This document shows positions 27,171 through 36,570 of a stretch of 64,000 bases of DNA, in pieces. A model generated the notes under the pieces. That model made no database searches and was not told the DNA's origin. It saw nothing but the letters and a program-made list of their open reading frames with translations. The position numbers were made by a program, and so were the translations under genes. Origin of the DNA: Sulfolobales archaeon Acd1 (lineage in GTDB: Archaea; Thermoproteota; Thermoprotei_A; Sulfolobales; Sulfolobaceae); the NCBI GenBank assembly GCA_000389735.1, contig APJY01000001.1, positions 248,001 through 312,000 on the forward strand, read 5' to 3'. Positions within the stretch are counted from its first letter, which is position 1. The number at the start of each line of letters is the position of its first letter.

Positions 27171-27481
27171 GAGGCCACCTCATTGAAATAATCCGCCCAA
27201 AGTTTAAGTTCGTCTAGTTCCATTACCGTTCTAGTTCCGTACTCAAGGTCTTCTAAGAAGGCCTGTGAAATGCTTACCCATTCACCCCTCAGCTCTCCAA
27301 CGATCCTGACAGATTTCAGCCCTCCCTTCGCTTGAGTCACGTAACGTATCTCGACTTCGTTCCCCCTAACCTCGACCGTGTAACCTTGTATCCTGCTGAG
27401 GACCTCCAGCGCTCTGGCTTTAAGCGAGATACCTTCAGGTGGACTAGGACTCTTCACTGATCTGCTTTTATCGCTCATCAT
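27167..27481 (-). CDS. Unknown small protein, 104 aa
   Basis: It has a basic, Ser/Pro-rich N terminus (DKSRSVKSPSPPEG) and then a mixed alpha/beta domain (ALEVLSRIQGYTVEVRGNEVEIRYV, VRIVGELRGEWVSI). I do not recognise it. The start is one of two tandem ATGs (27481, 27478), only 13 nt from the divergent thiN start. The 4-nt overlap with the GGCT gene makes it the first gene of that operon. Confidence 0.7.
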   Translation of the reverse strand: MMSDKSRSVKSPSPPEGISLKARALEVLSRIQGYTVEVRGNEVEIRYVTQAKGGLKSVRIVGELRGEWVSISQAFLEDLEYGTRTVMELDELKLWADYFNEVAS

Positions 27482-27494
27482 CTACTTAACACAT

Positions 27495-28046
27495 ATGGAC
27501 GACGTAAGGGTAAAAGTTTTAAAACAGTTGAAGGAGGCGGCGGACTATTTCGTAAATTACGTCCACGCGGCCGACCTAATACCGGAGATCCGTACCAACA
27601 TAGTTTACGCCCTTCCAGAAGCCAAGTCAGTGGATGAAGTCGCGGGAATCCCCGGGAGAGTGACGAAGGCCTTCGGCAGGGCCTTCTATTGCATGGAGCC
27701 GGCCTTCGGCGCCTCAGATCACATGGCCAGGCTGATCCTGGCGGCGATGAGGTATGACGGGGAGCTGAGGGGGGCCATAAACGTCAGGCTATTCACAATC
27801 CCTGAAGGGGCCTACGTCTTCGATAGGAGGAAAGAACCAGAGGAGAGTAGGAGGAAGGAGGGAGGGACTATGCAGCTAATAATTGACGCGGCTTACGGGG
27901 AGCTAGGCAGGGTTCCTGAGGTGATAGTTGACACAGGCGACCTAGGGAAGGAGCCAGGGATCTATGTGCTGGGAAGAACTCCGCTGGAGGCAGTGAGGAA
28001 GGTCATCGATATTTACGAGGGATGGAGGCGGCAATCACTCGAATAA
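27495..28046 (+). CDS. thiN: Stand-alone thiamine-phosphate synthase, ThiN type
   Basis: 183 residues covering a complete ThiN domain: NIVYALPEAKSVDEVAGIPGRV, the conserved FGASDHMARLILAAMRYDGELRGAINVR, and the C-terminal VPEVIVDTGDLGKEPGIYVLGRTPLEAVRKV. ThiN joins hydroxymethylpyrimidine diphosphate to thiazole phosphate, replacing ThiE in many archaea, and is usually fused to ThiD; here it stands alone. The ATG has CTTTTATCG 26 nt upstream, inside the start region of the divergent gene. The 3' end overlaps the convergent padR gene by 12 nt. It completes the thiamine route begun by ThiC. Confidence 0.85.
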   Translation: MDDVRVKVLKQLKEAADYFVNYVHAADLIPEIRTNIVYALPEAKSVDEVAGIPGRVTKAFGRAFYCMEPAFGASDHMARLILAAMRYDGELRGAINVRLFTIPEGAYVFDRRKEPEESRRKEGGTMQLIIDAAYGELGRVPEVIVDTGDLGKEPGIYVLGRTPLEAVRKVIDIYEGWRRQSLE

Positions 28047-28484
28047 GACCCTCGTGATCTCCTTCTCGCAAGACTTTAACAATTCTAGAATTATTTTATG
28101 TTTTTCATCATCTATTTTCTTCCTGTTTTCCTTTATTAACAGGCCTACTGAGACGAGGACGTCTATGAGCTCCCTCCCTGGACCCTTTAAGAACTGTTGG
28201 AAGAACTCCTCTCTATCCTTCCTCATCTCGTTCAACATCTTCATTCCAGTCTCGGTGATTCTGTAAGTCTTCTTTGAGTTCTCCACTATTAGCTCAACAG
28301 CTCCCGAATTCACCAACTTCTTCAGGACCGGGTAAAGGGAGCCCGGGCTCGGCTTATACCTCCCTCTAGTGACCTTCTCTATCTCCTTGATCAGCTGATA
28401 AGCGTACATGGGCTTAGCGCTTAGGACCTCTAGGACGAGGTATGTGAGCATGCCCTTCTTGAGCCTCTCCAACGCGTTGGCCAT
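28035..28484 (-). CDS. PadR-family transcriptional regulator
   Basis: 149 residues. The PadR winged helix is at residues about 8-85 (MLTYLVLEVLSAKPMYAYQLIKEIEKVT, KPSPGSLYPVLKKLVNSGAVE, KTYRITETGMKMLNEM). A C-terminal dimerisation helix pair follows. PadR proteins repress efflux or detoxification genes until a small molecule binds. A TATA-like GTTTAATAGG (minus strand, about 28514-28523) is flanked by GCTGATC and GATCAGC, which suggests self-repression. Other possible targets in the window are the MacB-like ABC and MFS genes near 12 kb (inference). Confidence 0.9.
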   Translation of the reverse strand: MANALERLKKGMLTYLVLEVLSAKPMYAYQLIKEIEKVTRGRYKPSPGSLYPVLKKLVNSGAVELIVENSKKTYRITETGMKMLNEMRKDREEFFQQFLKGPGRELIDVLVSVGLLIKENRKKIDDEKHKIILELLKSCEKEITRVLFE

Positions 28485-28491
28485 TTTCCTA

Positions 28492-28531
28492 GCTGATCAG
28501 GAATCCGTCGTTACCCTATTAAACGATCAGC
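28492..28531 (-). promoter_or_regulatory. padR promoter flanked by inverted heptamers
   Basis: GCTGATC at 28492-28498 and GATCAGC at 28525-28531 are perfect inverted copies 26 nt apart. The TATA-like element lies between them. The inner copy is next to the expected transcription start. A dimeric regulator bound to both would cover the promoter. Confidence 0.5.
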
Positions 28532-28601
28532 GGTGGTCCTCTAATCATCTCTCATTAGTGCTCGGCCTCATCACGTCAGTGTCGCGGATGTTCTTCACCC
28601 A

Positions 28602-29006
28602 TCAGGTTCTTCCCACGTCATCATGCGGGCACTCTCCCTTGTACTCGAGGATAGACATATCGTCCTCATACGAGATTATGCAGAAGAACTCTAGGTCCTC
28701 ATCCCCTACGCTTTCTATATAATGAGGTACGAACGAATTTATAAAAACGTACTCGTTGGGTCCTAGCACCTGGACTTTGTCGCCCGCACATATCTTAGCC
28801 TTTCCCTTCGTGATCACGACGGTCTCCGTGTACTTGTGGTAGTGCTTAGCGATTATCCCTCCCTTTTTAACCCAGAACTTCCTTACCGCGTAACTCAGCG
28901 ACCCGTGGTCCTTAGTTACTAGCCACTTTATGAAAGCGTCCTTAGAGCCAGGAATGGTAACGGGCTTCCACTCGACGTTATCGACCTTGTTGAAGAAGTA
29001 CTCCAT
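28602..29006 (-). CDS. Cupin-domain protein
   Basis: About 134 residues. A single cupin barrel has metal ligands in GGIIAKHYHKYTETVVITKGKAKI (HxH...E) and PHYIES (His of motif 2), so a divalent metal is likely bound. Small cupins of this kind are isomerases, dioxygenases or sensors; the substrate is unknown. The frame opens with GTG at 29009 directly followed by ATG at 29006; I take the ATG. It lies 58 nt from the divergent DUF364 gene. Confidence 0.85.
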   Translation of the reverse strand: MEYFFNKVDNVEWKPVTIPGSKDAFIKWLVTKDHGSLSYAVRKFWVKKGGIIAKHYHKYTETVVITKGKAKICAGDKVQVLGPNEYVFINSFVPHYIESVGDEDLEFFCIISYEDDMSILEYKGECPHDDVGRT

Positions 29007-29064
29007 CACGAATTCAATTGAACCATCAGTTTTTAGATCTAAGCGAGAGGTATTTCATGACCCT

Positions 29065-29766
29065 ATGTTTTATCAAGACGTAGTAACCGAGCTAAGACCT
29101 TTCTTCTCTTCTAAGAAACTCGTTAACATCTGTGTGGGAACAGTTTACACCGTCTCAACGCTAAGCGACGGGTCCTCAGGTATAGCCCACACGGTGCCAG
29201 AGGGCGAGGTTCCCGCCGCGGGCGAGCTGCTTTCTATGAAAACCGAGGACATAATCTCCATGGGACCTGAGTCGCCCATTGTGAGGTCTATCACGCTCTC
29301 TATACTGAGCTCTTTTATTGACTCCTCCTTTGAGAGGGGCGATCCTTTGGACGTCATTGAGGGCGGTAAACTCTGCGTTTTCGGCTATTCCCCAAGCGTC
29401 GATCCCAAAAAGTACAGTTCGTTAGTGGTTTACGACTTCTCCGAACCAGCCGTTCAGAACAGGGGGAACCTCACGATAAGGCCCTTCTCGTCCTTCCAAA
29501 AGGAGAGCTGCACCCACGCCGTCGTTTTCGGCTCAGCCATAGTAAACGGTCAAATCGACAGAATATTAGCGAACGTGAGCGCAGACAATTTAATCCTGGC
29601 AGGTGTGTCGAGCGTTTACGCCCCGAACACGTTAAGGAAGTACGGGTTCAGCGTAATCGGTAAGGTCATTCCTATTGAGAAGGTGAAGGCCCTCAGGGTC
29701 GCGTGCGAGGGAGGCGGGGCGTCTCAGATGATCCGATACGTCGGTAAGTTCTTCAAAAAGCTCTGA
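29065..29766 (+). CDS. DUF364-like putative heavy-metal chelation protein
   Basis: About 233 residues starting at ATG 29065; the frame stays open upstream only as antisense to the cupin. Order: N-terminal DUF4213-like segment (VNICVGTVYTVSTLSDGSSGIAHTVPEG), then the Rossmann-like DUF364 part (LDVIEGGKLCVFGYSPSVDPK, RPFSSFQKESCTHAVVFGSAIVNGQID, AGVSSVYAPNTLRKYGFSVIGKVIP). Members are believed to bind or transfer metals; the biochemical role is unproven. It overlaps the convergent YyaL-like gene by 14 nt. Confidence 0.78.
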   Translation: MFYQDVVTELRPFFSSKKLVNICVGTVYTVSTLSDGSSGIAHTVPEGEVPAAGELLSMKTEDIISMGPESPIVRSITLSILSSFIDSSFERGDPLDVIEGGKLCVFGYSPSVDPKKYSSLVVYDFSEPAVQNRGNLTIRPFSSFQKESCTHAVVFGSAIVNGQIDRILANVSADNLILAGVSSVYAPNTLRKYGFSVIGKVIPIEKVKALRVACEGGGASQMIRYVGKFFKKL

Positions 29767-30901
29767 TTTTATCATCTATTTCACTTAAGGAACTGTAGCA
29801 AGTGCCCCTGAACTTATACTCGCACTCCAGGTCCCTCGCGGTCTCGCACTGAAGGCTGGAGCAGCTTCTGGCCAAGTAGCCGTAATCGAGCTTAAGTTTC
29901 GCTATTCCCAGCCTACTTAAGACTGGAACATCCCTCCTGTGTGCGGAAGCCCTTATCGCTTTGTCGCTTGCCTTCAGCGCTTCCTCCGAGCCGGTTAAGA
30001 GCCAGAGCCTCGCCGCGAAGACAGCGAACTCTGAGTTCATCAATGCCTCTATTACGACCCTGCTCGTTACCGGATCCTGAGGCCTTACGTCGCGGAAGCC
30101 CATTTCATGGGATAGGTTTTCCACGGTCCATCTGAAGACCTTGTTAGCTGCCTCTAGGTACTTCTCGATGCCTGTTGCCTGGTAGGCCGTGAGTAGGCAG
30201 TTGCCAACGTAGGCCTGATCTATGAGTAGGCCCGAGTTGTACGCTTCTTTGCCTCTCCTCACCTTCCCATCGTCCTCTACGTAGCTGAGTAACTCGTCGT
30301 AGTCCTTGCTGAGACCCAGGTCAATAGCTATCCCCCACTCGGAGCTGTAACCCTCTAAGGGGACGTTGACCCCCTTCACGAGACTCTCTGAGAACTTATC
30401 CGCAGGTCTGAAGGCCTTCCTCACGGCCTGATACTCCTTATCGACGCTGGACAACCAGGTTATGAACTGATAAGCCCTGAAGTCCCCAGGCACGCCGGCC
30501 AGGATCTGGTTAACAACGTCTAAGGACTCTATTAACTCGAAGTCCTTCGGCGAAGGGACGAAAGAGTAATCGACCTTAATCAGCTTGTCCAGTCTCTCGT
30601 AGGTAAGCATGAGCTTCTCCTTGACGAAGCCTTGGTTTGAGGACTCTATGAGCGAGAGGAGGTTCCCCTCGTGATCTATGACCGAGACGGAAGGAAGTAT
30701 ACCCCTAGTCAGCCTCACGAAATAGGGTAAGTCGTCGTCTGCCCTTACTTTGACCACTATGAACCTTTTCCTGATTTCCCGGTCGTTGCTTATCTCTTGA
30801 AATGCCGTCTCGCACTGATCACAGTTCTTCGAGGTGAACGTTACGGCTATGGGCTTCCCGTAGAACTTGGAGTCCTCGAATACCCTAGGCTCTAAAGGCA
30901 C
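29753..30901 (-). CDS. Short thioredoxin-like/six-hairpin protein (DUF255/YyaL-like)
   Basis: 382 residues from GTG 30901; the longer upstream frame is antisense to the DUF2175 gene. The N-terminal thioredoxin-like unit has AVTFTSKNCDQCETAF with a CxxC in the active position and LPSVSVIDHEGNLL with the cis-Pro. The rest is helical, of the alpha/alpha-barrel type (LLIDQAYVGNCLLTAYQATGIEKYLEAANKVFRWTVENL), as in the YyaL/spermatogenesis-associated 20 family. Typical members have about 650-700 residues, so this is a half-size form. A TATA-like GCTTTATTTACG lies about 28 nt upstream. The function is unknown; redox use of the CDQC is likely. Confidence 0.75.
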   Translation of the reverse strand: MPLEPRVFEDSKFYGKPIAVTFTSKNCDQCETAFQEISNDREIRKRFIVVKVRADDDLPYFVRLTRGILPSVSVIDHEGNLLSLIESSNQGFVKEKLMLTYERLDKLIKVDYSFVPSPKDFELIESLDVVNQILAGVPGDFRAYQFITWLSSVDKEYQAVRKAFRPADKFSESLVKGVNVPLEGYSSEWGIAIDLGLSKDYDELLSYVEDDGKVRRGKEAYNSGLLIDQAYVGNCLLTAYQATGIEKYLEAANKVFRWTVENLSHEMGFRDVRPQDPVTSRVVIEALMNSEFAVFAARLWLLTGSEEALKASDKAIRASAHRRDVPVLSRLGIAKLKLDYGYLARSCSSLQCETARDLECEYKFRGTCYSSLSEIDDKIRAF

Positions 30902-30913
30902 CTCGAAGGTAAT

Positions 30914-30934
30914 GCTTAAATGCGTAAATAAAGC
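30914..30934. promoter_or_regulatory. Interleaved divergent promoters
   Basis: The plus-strand TATA-like GCTTAAATG (30914-30922) is 29 nt before ATG 30947. The minus-strand box (30923-30934) is 28 nt before GTG 30901. The two boxes abut, so only one polymerase is likely to bind at a time. They also decide both start codons. Confidence 0.55.
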
Positions 30935-30946
30935 TGAGAAACCGCC

Positions 30947-31279
30947 ATGAGTAGGCCAGCAACTAAGTGGACGTGTGGAATATGTAACCAAACGATATAT
31001 TGGGACGAGCTCTTCACCTTCATGAGCAACAGGACAGTAGTACACTTCGCATGCCTCAGGAGCAAGGCCTTGGCCAACCCCAAGGGGTCTTCCGAGGACG
31101 TTCAGGCGGTCTTAGACGGTCTTGAAACCGAATTGAAGAAGATAGTCGAATACAAGGCTAGGATAAATAAGGTGAGGGACGAGGAACTGAAGAAGGTCCT
31201 GGAGGCGGTGGAGAAGGACGCCGAGAAGAACGCGGGTATCCTCACGAGGCACGTAGAGAGGTTGGCGAACGTTCTCTAA
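30947..31279 (+). CDS. DUF2175-family small zinc-ribbon-like protein
   Basis: 110 residues. The N terminus has WTCGICNQTIYWDELFTF followed by VVHFACLRS, giving a CxxC...HxxC metal site (likely zinc). The C-terminal two thirds is a long charged helix or coiled coil (residues about 45-110). This is the layout of DUF2175 proteins, which are common and conserved in Sulfolobales; no function is established. It has a leaderless ATG and is the only gene of its unit. Confidence 0.85.
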   Translation: MSRPATKWTCGICNQTIYWDELFTFMSNRTVVHFACLRSKALANPKGSSEDVQAVLDGLETELKKIVEYKARINKVRDEELKKVLEAVEKDAEKNAGILTRHVERLANVL

Positions 31280-31411
31280 AGGGCGATGTGCGTTTTTTGT
31301 TGGCTTTACGGACCGAAACGTGAGCTCTAAACCGGTATTCGCCTGCTTGATTAACTAAGGGCATGATCTGGGTTTTCGGTTAATAGATATATCTTAGCTA
31401 AAAGATAGTTA

Positions 31412-32185
31412 GTGGTGCAGACCCTTAGCACGATAAAAGTAACGCTCGTTTCCTTCACGAAGGACGGCGAGCGAGTAGTAGCGGTAGCCAGTAAGATGAG
31501 CAGGTCAAGGAAGGGCTGGGATTACCACTGGCAGAACATGAGCGATGAGGAGGTCGAAACATGGATTAGGGACGCGATAATTCACGGCTATTGGAGCGTG
31601 TTAGAGCACTCGGTTTACACTTTCTCCATTGAGGGCATATCTAGGGTAGCTTCCCATCAGTTAGTCAGGCATAGGATAGCCTCTTATACCCAAATGAGTC
31701 ACCGCTTCGCTAAGCCCGTCGACGAGTACTATCGTCCCGTTTATCCCCCATCGGCCGAAAGGAGGGCCAAGGACGTTATAGAGGAAGCGTACAGAGACGC
31801 TTACGAGCGTTACTATAGGCTCTTAGAGTTAGGAGTGCCCGAGGAAGACGCTAGGTACGTCCTGCCGAACGGCGTCAACACTAACATAGTAGTCACCATG
31901 AACGCCCGGGAGCTCTACAACTTCTTCGCGTTGAGGCTGTGCTCAAGGGCACAGTGGGAGATAAGGTTGGTGGCCTGGAGGATGTTGGAGGAGGTCAAGA
32001 GAGTCCACCCGAGACTCTTCAAATACGCTGGGCCGAATTGCTTGATCCATGAGAACTTCGTGAGGAAGGAACCCATTGCACTTGAGGACTTGTTGAGCGG
32101 CGCTAAGCTAGTTTCGGAGAGGTGTTCGGAGGGGGTGGAAAGGGAAGGCATTGCGAAGTGCGTGAGGAACGCCATGAGCGTGTAG
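31412..32185 (+). CDS. thyX: Flavin-dependent thymidylate synthase ThyX
   Basis: 257 residues. The ThyX motif [11 protein letters not shown] (RHRx7S) begins near residue 86 and is intact. The helix [17 protein letters not shown] and the region LFKYAGPNC complete the fold. It methylates dUMP using methylene-THF and FADH2. The start is one of two tandem GTG codons (31412, 31415). A hairpin TATCTT-AGCTAA-AAGATA (31390-31407) sits at the expected transcription start, next to the palindrome AGATATATCT, so it may be regulated. Confidence 0.95.
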   Translation: MVQTLSTIKVTLVSFTKDGERVVAVASKMSRSRKGWDYHWQNMSDEEVETWIRDAIIHGYWSVLEHSVYTFSIEGISRVASHQLVRHRIASYTQMSHRFAKPVDEYYRPVYPPSAERRAKDVIEEAYRDAYERYYRLLELGVPEEDARYVLPNGVNTNIVVTMNARELYNFFALRLCSRAQWEIRLVAWRMLEEVKRVHPRLFKYAGPNCLIHENFVRKEPIALEDLLSGAKLVSERCSEGVEREGIAKCVRNAMSV

Positions 32186-32219
32186 AAGGCCGAAGAGGAA
32201 GAACATCACGAATAAATAA

Positions 32220-32246
32220 ACTTTATCTTTTTATTTAAATTATTTA
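32220..32246 (+). terminator. T-rich terminator after thyX
   Basis: A run dominated by T (ACTTTATCTTTTTATTTAAA and on) starts about 35 nt past the thyX stop. No stem is needed in Sulfolobales. Confidence 0.4.
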
Positions 32247-32366
32247 TGAAACTATCGGGTTCACTATCGCGGAATTTAAACAATTAAAGCTTCCTCAAAC
32301 AGAACTGAAATCTTGAATTCTTAACAAAACGCATTTATTTACCCAGTAGGTGTGTACTCACCGCAC

Positions 32367-32756
32367 ATGAGCCTAATCCAGGCCCTCGTAGGCCTAGGAA
32401 TACCAATCGTGCTTATGTTCCTCGCAGGTTACGGTGGATACTTCGCTCTTTCCTTAATCCTGGGTCTGAAACGCAACCCAGTGAAGATCGCGAGGTTCGA
32501 GGCAGGTAACATCCCTTACGGAGAAGGGAGACTATGGTACCCTTTACAATATTACGGTTACCTACTGATTTACACGTCCATAGAGCCACTAGTGGTAATC
32601 CTCCTATTACTAGCTCCCTCAACTTTCTACGTTTCCGAATCTTTGGCGTTTCACCTTCTAGCTATAGTAGGTACGTTCATAGCGTTGCTCTACCCCGTGA
32701 TATACTATGGCGCCAGGTTAGCCGACGTGATTAATCAGTGGGAGGTGAGGCGCTAA
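32367..32756 (+). CDS. nuoA: NADH dehydrogenase-like complex subunit A (NuoA)
   Basis: About 129 residues with three membrane helices and the NuoA loop KIARFEAGNIPYGEGRLWYPLQYY, the quinone-cavity region. The frame opens at GTG 32352, but the TATA-like ATTTATTT (32332-32339) predicts transcription from about 32362, which favours ATG 32367. It is the first gene of a long nuo operon. Its stop overlaps the nuoC start (TAATG). Confidence 0.9.
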   Translation: MSLIQALVGLGIPIVLMFLAGYGGYFALSLILGLKRNPVKIARFEAGNIPYGEGRLWYPLQYYGYLLIYTSIEPLVVILLLLAPSTFYVSESLAFHLLAIVGTFIALLYPVIYYGARLADVINQWEVRR

Positions 32757-33316
32757 TGAGCGCACAGCCAGAAGCTAAGCCCCCTCAGGTTCCCCAGCAG
32801 CAGGCCCAGCAAGCTCAACAGAAGCAGGAGAGCTCCCTGAGCAGGAAGTTGAACGAAATGAAAACCAGGCTTAACGTACCCGTTAACGTGAAGGTGGAAT
32901 CTGAGAGGCGTGCCACCATCGAGGTTGACAAGTCGAATCTCCTTGCCGTAGCTATGGCCCTTAGGAGTATAGGCTTCGATCACGTGAAGACCGTCACGGC
33001 TATAGACTACCCGGAGACCGAAACCTTCGAGGTCCTGTACCACGTTTCGTCCTACACCGATTTCGAGCTTGCCAAGACCATAGTTACGCTGAGGACGAAG
33101 GTGAGTTATAAGGATCCGACCCTACCTTCGCTTCACCCTGTTTGGGAAAGCGCGTGGACGGGGGAGAGGGAGACGTATGAGATGTTCGGCATAAGGTTCG
33201 AGGGACATCCCGACCTCAGGAGGCTCTTCTTGGATGAGGATTTCGAAGGAGTGTACCCCATGAGGAAGTCTTACAAGGTTAAAACGGAGGGTCTCTTCGT
33301 TGACCGCCCAGCCTAA
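32756..33316 (+). CDS. nuoC: NADH dehydrogenase-like complex subunit C (NuoC)
   Basis: 186 residues. The first 40 are a Gln/Pro/Ala-rich tail ([11 protein letters not shown]), then a standard 30-kDa subunit with [24 protein letters not shown] and the signature [39 protein letters not shown] 8 nt before ATG 32756 fixes the start; a GTG at 32738 is also in frame. It belongs to the peripheral arm next to NuoD. The disordered Q-rich head is unusual. Directly upstream one would often find nuoB, which is absent. Confidence 0.93.
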   Translation: MSAQPEAKPPQVPQQQAQQAQQKQESSLSRKLNEMKTRLNVPVNVKVESERRATIEVDKSNLLAVAMALRSIGFDHVKTVTAIDYPETETFEVLYHVSSYTDFELAKTIVTLRTKVSYKDPTLPSLHPVWESAWTGERETYEMFGIRFEGHPDLRRLFLDEDFEGVYPMRKSYKVKTEGLFVDRPA

Positions 33317-34514
33317 CGTATTCACAATGGATGCCACGCAGATAGACATAGTCCCCATCGAAGGGGAGCTCAACGTAGGGCCTCAACACCCTGGCTCAGG
33401 ACACCTGAGAATCTACGTCAAGCTCAACGGCGACATAATAGAGAAGGCCGAGCTGGATGTGGGTTACGTCCACAGGTCGGTCGAGAAGCTAGCGGAAGTG
33501 AGAAACTACATGCATCTCATCCCGTTGGTCGAAAGGCCTGCAATACTCGACTCAATCCACATGAACCTGGGTTACATCCTTGCGTTAGAGAAAATTATGG
33601 GAGTCGACGTCCCTGACAGGGCCCAGTATCTGAGGAGCCTGGCTGCGGAGATCAACAGGATAGCCAGCCACCTTTACGGCACTGGGATCCTCGCTGTGTT
33701 CCTTGGCCACTCCACAGGGTTCATGTGGGGCTTCGGCGACAGAGAGGTTTGGGTTGAGGTGCTTCAGGCGCTGACCGGCGCGAGAGTCACTAACTCTTAC
33801 ATCATTCCTGGAGGTGTGAGGAGGGACTTGACTCCTACAATTAAGGAGATGATCGAGAAAGCCATCAGGTACCAGAGGAAAAGGATACCAGAATGGAAGA
33901 GGATTTTCTTAAACAACCCGAACATAAGAGCGAGGCTCGAGAACGTCGGCGTGATGAGTAAGGAGCAGGCGATAGCTTGGGGCGCAGTAGGCCCGAACCT
34001 GAGGGGTTCGGGAGTGTATTACGATGTTAGGAAGTTCGAGCCCTACGCGGCTTATGATAGGCTAGACTTCGAGATCCCTGTATACAAGGAGGGTGACGCG
34101 TACGCGAGGGTCCACGTAAGGTTCAACGAGATCGAGGAAAGCATGAAGATTATAGAGCAAATAATCAAGGAAATACCACAGGGCAATATACTAAGCGACA
34201 GGTTCTTCAAGCAGATACCCCCCACCAGGCTAAAGAAGCACTACGAGACTCACGGGAAGATCGTGTTCCCTGGCTATTACGCCTCCTTTAGGCCTCCAAA
34301 AGGGGAGGCGATCTCCAGGGTCGAGGCCGCTAGGGGCGAGCTGGTGTATTACCTCAATAGTGACGGCTCTCCAAAGCCCTACAGGCTCAGGATGGTAACC
34401 CCCTCATACAGGACCATATACGTGTTCGAACAGTTGGCGAAGGGGGCAAGGTACGCAGACCTGGTCGCGATCTACGGAAGCCTAGACTACTTCCCTCCGG
34501 AGGCTGATAGATGA
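33300..34514 (+). CDS. nuoD: NADH dehydrogenase-like complex subunit D (NuoD)
   Basis: 404 residues of the 49-kDa/hydrogenase-large-like fold, with [13 protein letters not shown] (quinone-site HPGxGH region), [16 protein letters not shown], and the C-terminal APRGE-like segment here ARGELVYYL. Motif PTY-type ends have no Ni ligands, as expected for complex I. The TTG start is preceded by GGAGG and overlaps nuoC by 17 nt; ATG 33327 is an alternative. NuoD forms the quinone site together with NuoB. Confidence 0.94.
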   Translation: MTAQPNVFTMDATQIDIVPIEGELNVGPQHPGSGHLRIYVKLNGDIIEKAELDVGYVHRSVEKLAEVRNYMHLIPLVERPAILDSIHMNLGYILALEKIMGVDVPDRAQYLRSLAAEINRIASHLYGTGILAVFLGHSTGFMWGFGDREVWVEVLQALTGARVTNSYIIPGGVRRDLTPTIKEMIEKAIRYQRKRIPEWKRIFLNNPNIRARLENVGVMSKEQAIAWGAVGPNLRGSGVYYDVRKFEPYAAYDRLDFEIPVYKEGDAYARVHVRFNEIEESMKIIEQIIKEIPQGNILSDRFFKQIPPTRLKKHYETHGKIVFPGYYASFRPPKGEAISRVEAARGELVYYLNSDGSPKPYRLRMVTPSYRTIYVFEQLAKGARYADLVAIYGSLDYFPPEADR

Positions 34515-35569
34515 TGGACATCCTACAGGACATTAAATACGTGATCTTCTACCCCTCGTTCTTCGTCATGATAATATTCCCTGGTCTCATAGCGGGAGGG
34601 CTCTTCGTACTCTTTGCGATATGGTTCGAGAGGAAGATAGCCGCCAGGGTTCAGATGAGGGTGGGTCCTTACTACGTTTCAAGGTTCGGCGGGATAGCTC
34701 AGCTTTTGGCCGACGCGATAAGGGTGGCACTTCAGGAAATAATAATCCCAGCCGGAGTCAATCCTACTCTTTACGTCATAGCCCCTATATTCCCGTTACT
34801 TTTCGCTTTCCTACCCCTGGCTTTCCTGCCAATCGGCGTGATCCCCGAGCAGGGATCGGTGTTTTCAGCCTATTACCACTCGTTCTTCGATCCCGGCGTG
34901 AACATGGGCGTAATAGCGGCCCTGCCGACGGAGTATAGCCTAATTGCCGTTCTGGCCGTCGAGGCAGCCTACCCGATCTTCATCATCCTCCAGGCTTGGG
35001 CGACAAACAACAGGTTCGCGCTAGTGGGAGCGGTCAGGGAGGCCTACCTCTCCGTCGCTTATGACGTCTTAATACTAATGTCCGTCATAGCAACAGCAGT
35101 AGAGTACCATACACTCGACGTCGCCAAGGTGGTTCAGTCGGGGATCCCGGGGATAGTGGCGAACCCGCTGGCTGCCTTTGTGTTCTTCGTGGGGCTCATA
35201 ATGGCTACCAGCAGGTTTCCCTTCGAGATAGTCGAGGCGGAGAGCGAGCTGGTAACCGGTCCCGCAACGGAATACAGCGGTCTCCTGTTCCTGCTCGCTA
35301 TGGGAGGATCGTACTTCGGAACGTACGTTTACGCCCTATACTTCGCGGCCGTATTCTTGGGCGGCTGGTATCCGCTCTCTGGCTTTCCAGGTGCTGTGAT
35401 ACTTTTCTTGAAAGCGGCGGTAATTGTCCTCTTCTCCGTGTTCCTAAGGTCAGTTTACGGCCGTTATAGGATAGATCAGGCCCTTAGGAATTCCTGGCGT
35501 TTACTCCTACCTGTAGCCTTAGCTTCCATAGTTCTCGGGATCGTGGGTGGGTGGTTATGGATCAGGTGA
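34511..35569 (+). CDS. nuoH: NADH dehydrogenase-like complex subunit H (NuoH)
   Basis: 352 residues, about eight membrane helices. [32 protein letters not shown] is the NuoH quinone-chamber loop, and [23 protein letters not shown] is the second conserved acidic loop. It links the quinone site to the proton channels. It starts at ATGATG within the nuoD stop (overlap 4 nt) and overlaps nuoI. Confidence 0.95.
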   Translation: MMDILQDIKYVIFYPSFFVMIIFPGLIAGGLFVLFAIWFERKIAARVQMRVGPYYVSRFGGIAQLLADAIRVALQEIIIPAGVNPTLYVIAPIFPLLFAFLPLAFLPIGVIPEQGSVFSAYYHSFFDPGVNMGVIAALPTEYSLIAVLAVEAAYPIFIILQAWATNNRFALVGAVREAYLSVAYDVLILMSVIATAVEYHTLDVAKVVQSGIPGIVANPLAAFVFFVGLIMATSRFPFEIVEAESELVTGPATEYSGLLFLLAMGGSYFGTYVYALYFAAVFLGGWYPLSGFPGAVILFLKAAVIVLFSVFLRSVYGRYRIDQALRNSWRLLLPVALASIVLGIVGGWLWIR

Positions 35570-36066
35570 AAATTAGGGAATACGACAAGAACAAGAATCC
35601 GTTCAGGCTGTTCGGTGCACACGTAGCCGCGGTAGGTGAGGGAATAAAGCACGCGATCAAACCCAAGACAATAACGCTAAGGTACCCTGACGTCTCGATG
35701 ACGCTCCCTACTAACTACAGGGGTATGATAAGGCTGTATAAGGACGTGTGCATAGGCTGTTCGCTCTGCGCTATGATATGTCCGGCTGACGCGATGAAGA
35801 TGACCACTTGGGAAGGGAAGAAGTTGCCGCAGATAAACTACGGCAGGTGCGTCTTCTGCGGCTTCTGCGTAGACGTATGCCCTGTCGACGCTCTGAGAGA
35901 AACTAGGGTTCATGACGCCGCTTTCCAGAGCAGAAGGGAACTAGTCTTCAACCCGGACAAATTCAACCAGGACTTCGATCAGACCCTACCCGTCAAGGGA
36001 ACCGTGAGGAAGGTAAGGGCTGTGATAGACGAGAATAAGGGGATTAGGTATGTACCTGACGAGTGA
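35557..36066 (+). CDS. nuoI: NADH dehydrogenase-like complex subunit I (NuoI)
   Basis: About 169 residues with two 4Fe-4S sites, [16 protein letters not shown] and [16 protein letters not shown], near residues 65-115. It carries electrons from the input side to NuoB. GGTGGGTGG precedes ATG 35557; a GTG at 35551 is also possible. No NuoE, F or G follows, so the electron donor is not NADH through the usual module; reduced ferredoxin or another protein is more likely. Confidence 0.94.
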   Translation: MDQVKIREYDKNKNPFRLFGAHVAAVGEGIKHAIKPKTITLRYPDVSMTLPTNYRGMIRLYKDVCIGCSLCAMICPADAMKMTTWEGKKLPQINYGRCVFCGFCVDVCPVDALRETRVHDAAFQSRRELVFNPDKFNQDFDQTLPVKGTVRKVRAVIDENKGIRYVPDE

Positions 36067-36565
36067 CGTCTCAAGTTATTTATATGAAGGGGTTACGGCG
36101 CTTCTCGCGGCCTTCGCCATAGCTTCCGCCATAACAATAGTTAAACAGAAAGTCGTCCTTTACTCGGCAGTAGCGTTAGCCTTCTTAGGGTTCTCCACCG
36201 CCGCGCTGATAGCCCTCCTCTCACCATCAGCTTACGGGATATACTCGGTATTCCACGTGTTGCTATACGTGGGCGCTACGGTGACCTTCATAGCTTTGAC
36301 CATTGTACTCTTTAGGGGAATAGACGTAAAGCCTTCCCCCTCTGCCGGCGTAGCCCTGGGGGTCGTTATAGCTGTATTAGTAGCTATCGTAACGGCGATA
36401 CTGATCTACCCCAGCGTTCAGGCTAGCTCGACGGTTCCGCCTGCACTGAGTCTGACCGAGCTAGCGAATCAGCTCCTGGACGCTTACTGGTTCCCTATAA
36501 TAGTGCTTATAGTTGGCCTGATTACGACCGTTATCGAGGCGTTAGCCTTAGCTAGGAGGAGGTGA
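36050..36565 (+). CDS. nuoJ: NADH dehydrogenase-like complex subunit J (NuoJ)
   Basis: 171 residues with five membrane helices, including the NuoJ segment [24 protein letters not shown]. It is part of the membrane arm between H and K. It starts inside the nuoI end (17-nt overlap). Its stop lies in the Shine-Dalgarno region of nuoK. Confidence 0.92.
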   Translation: MYLTSDVSSYLYEGVTALLAAFAIASAITIVKQKVVLYSAVALAFLGFSTAALIALLSPSAYGIYSVFHVLLYVGATVTFIALTIVLFRGIDVKPSPSAGVALGVVIAVLVAIVTAILIYPSVQASSTVPPALSLTELANQLLDAYWFPIIVLIVGLITTVIEALALARRR

Positions 36566-36570
36566 GGCAG

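Noticed and set aside
30902-31045. Longer start of the YyaL-like gene
   Set aside because: This stretch is antisense to the DUF2175 gene, and the promoter boxes place the start at 30901.
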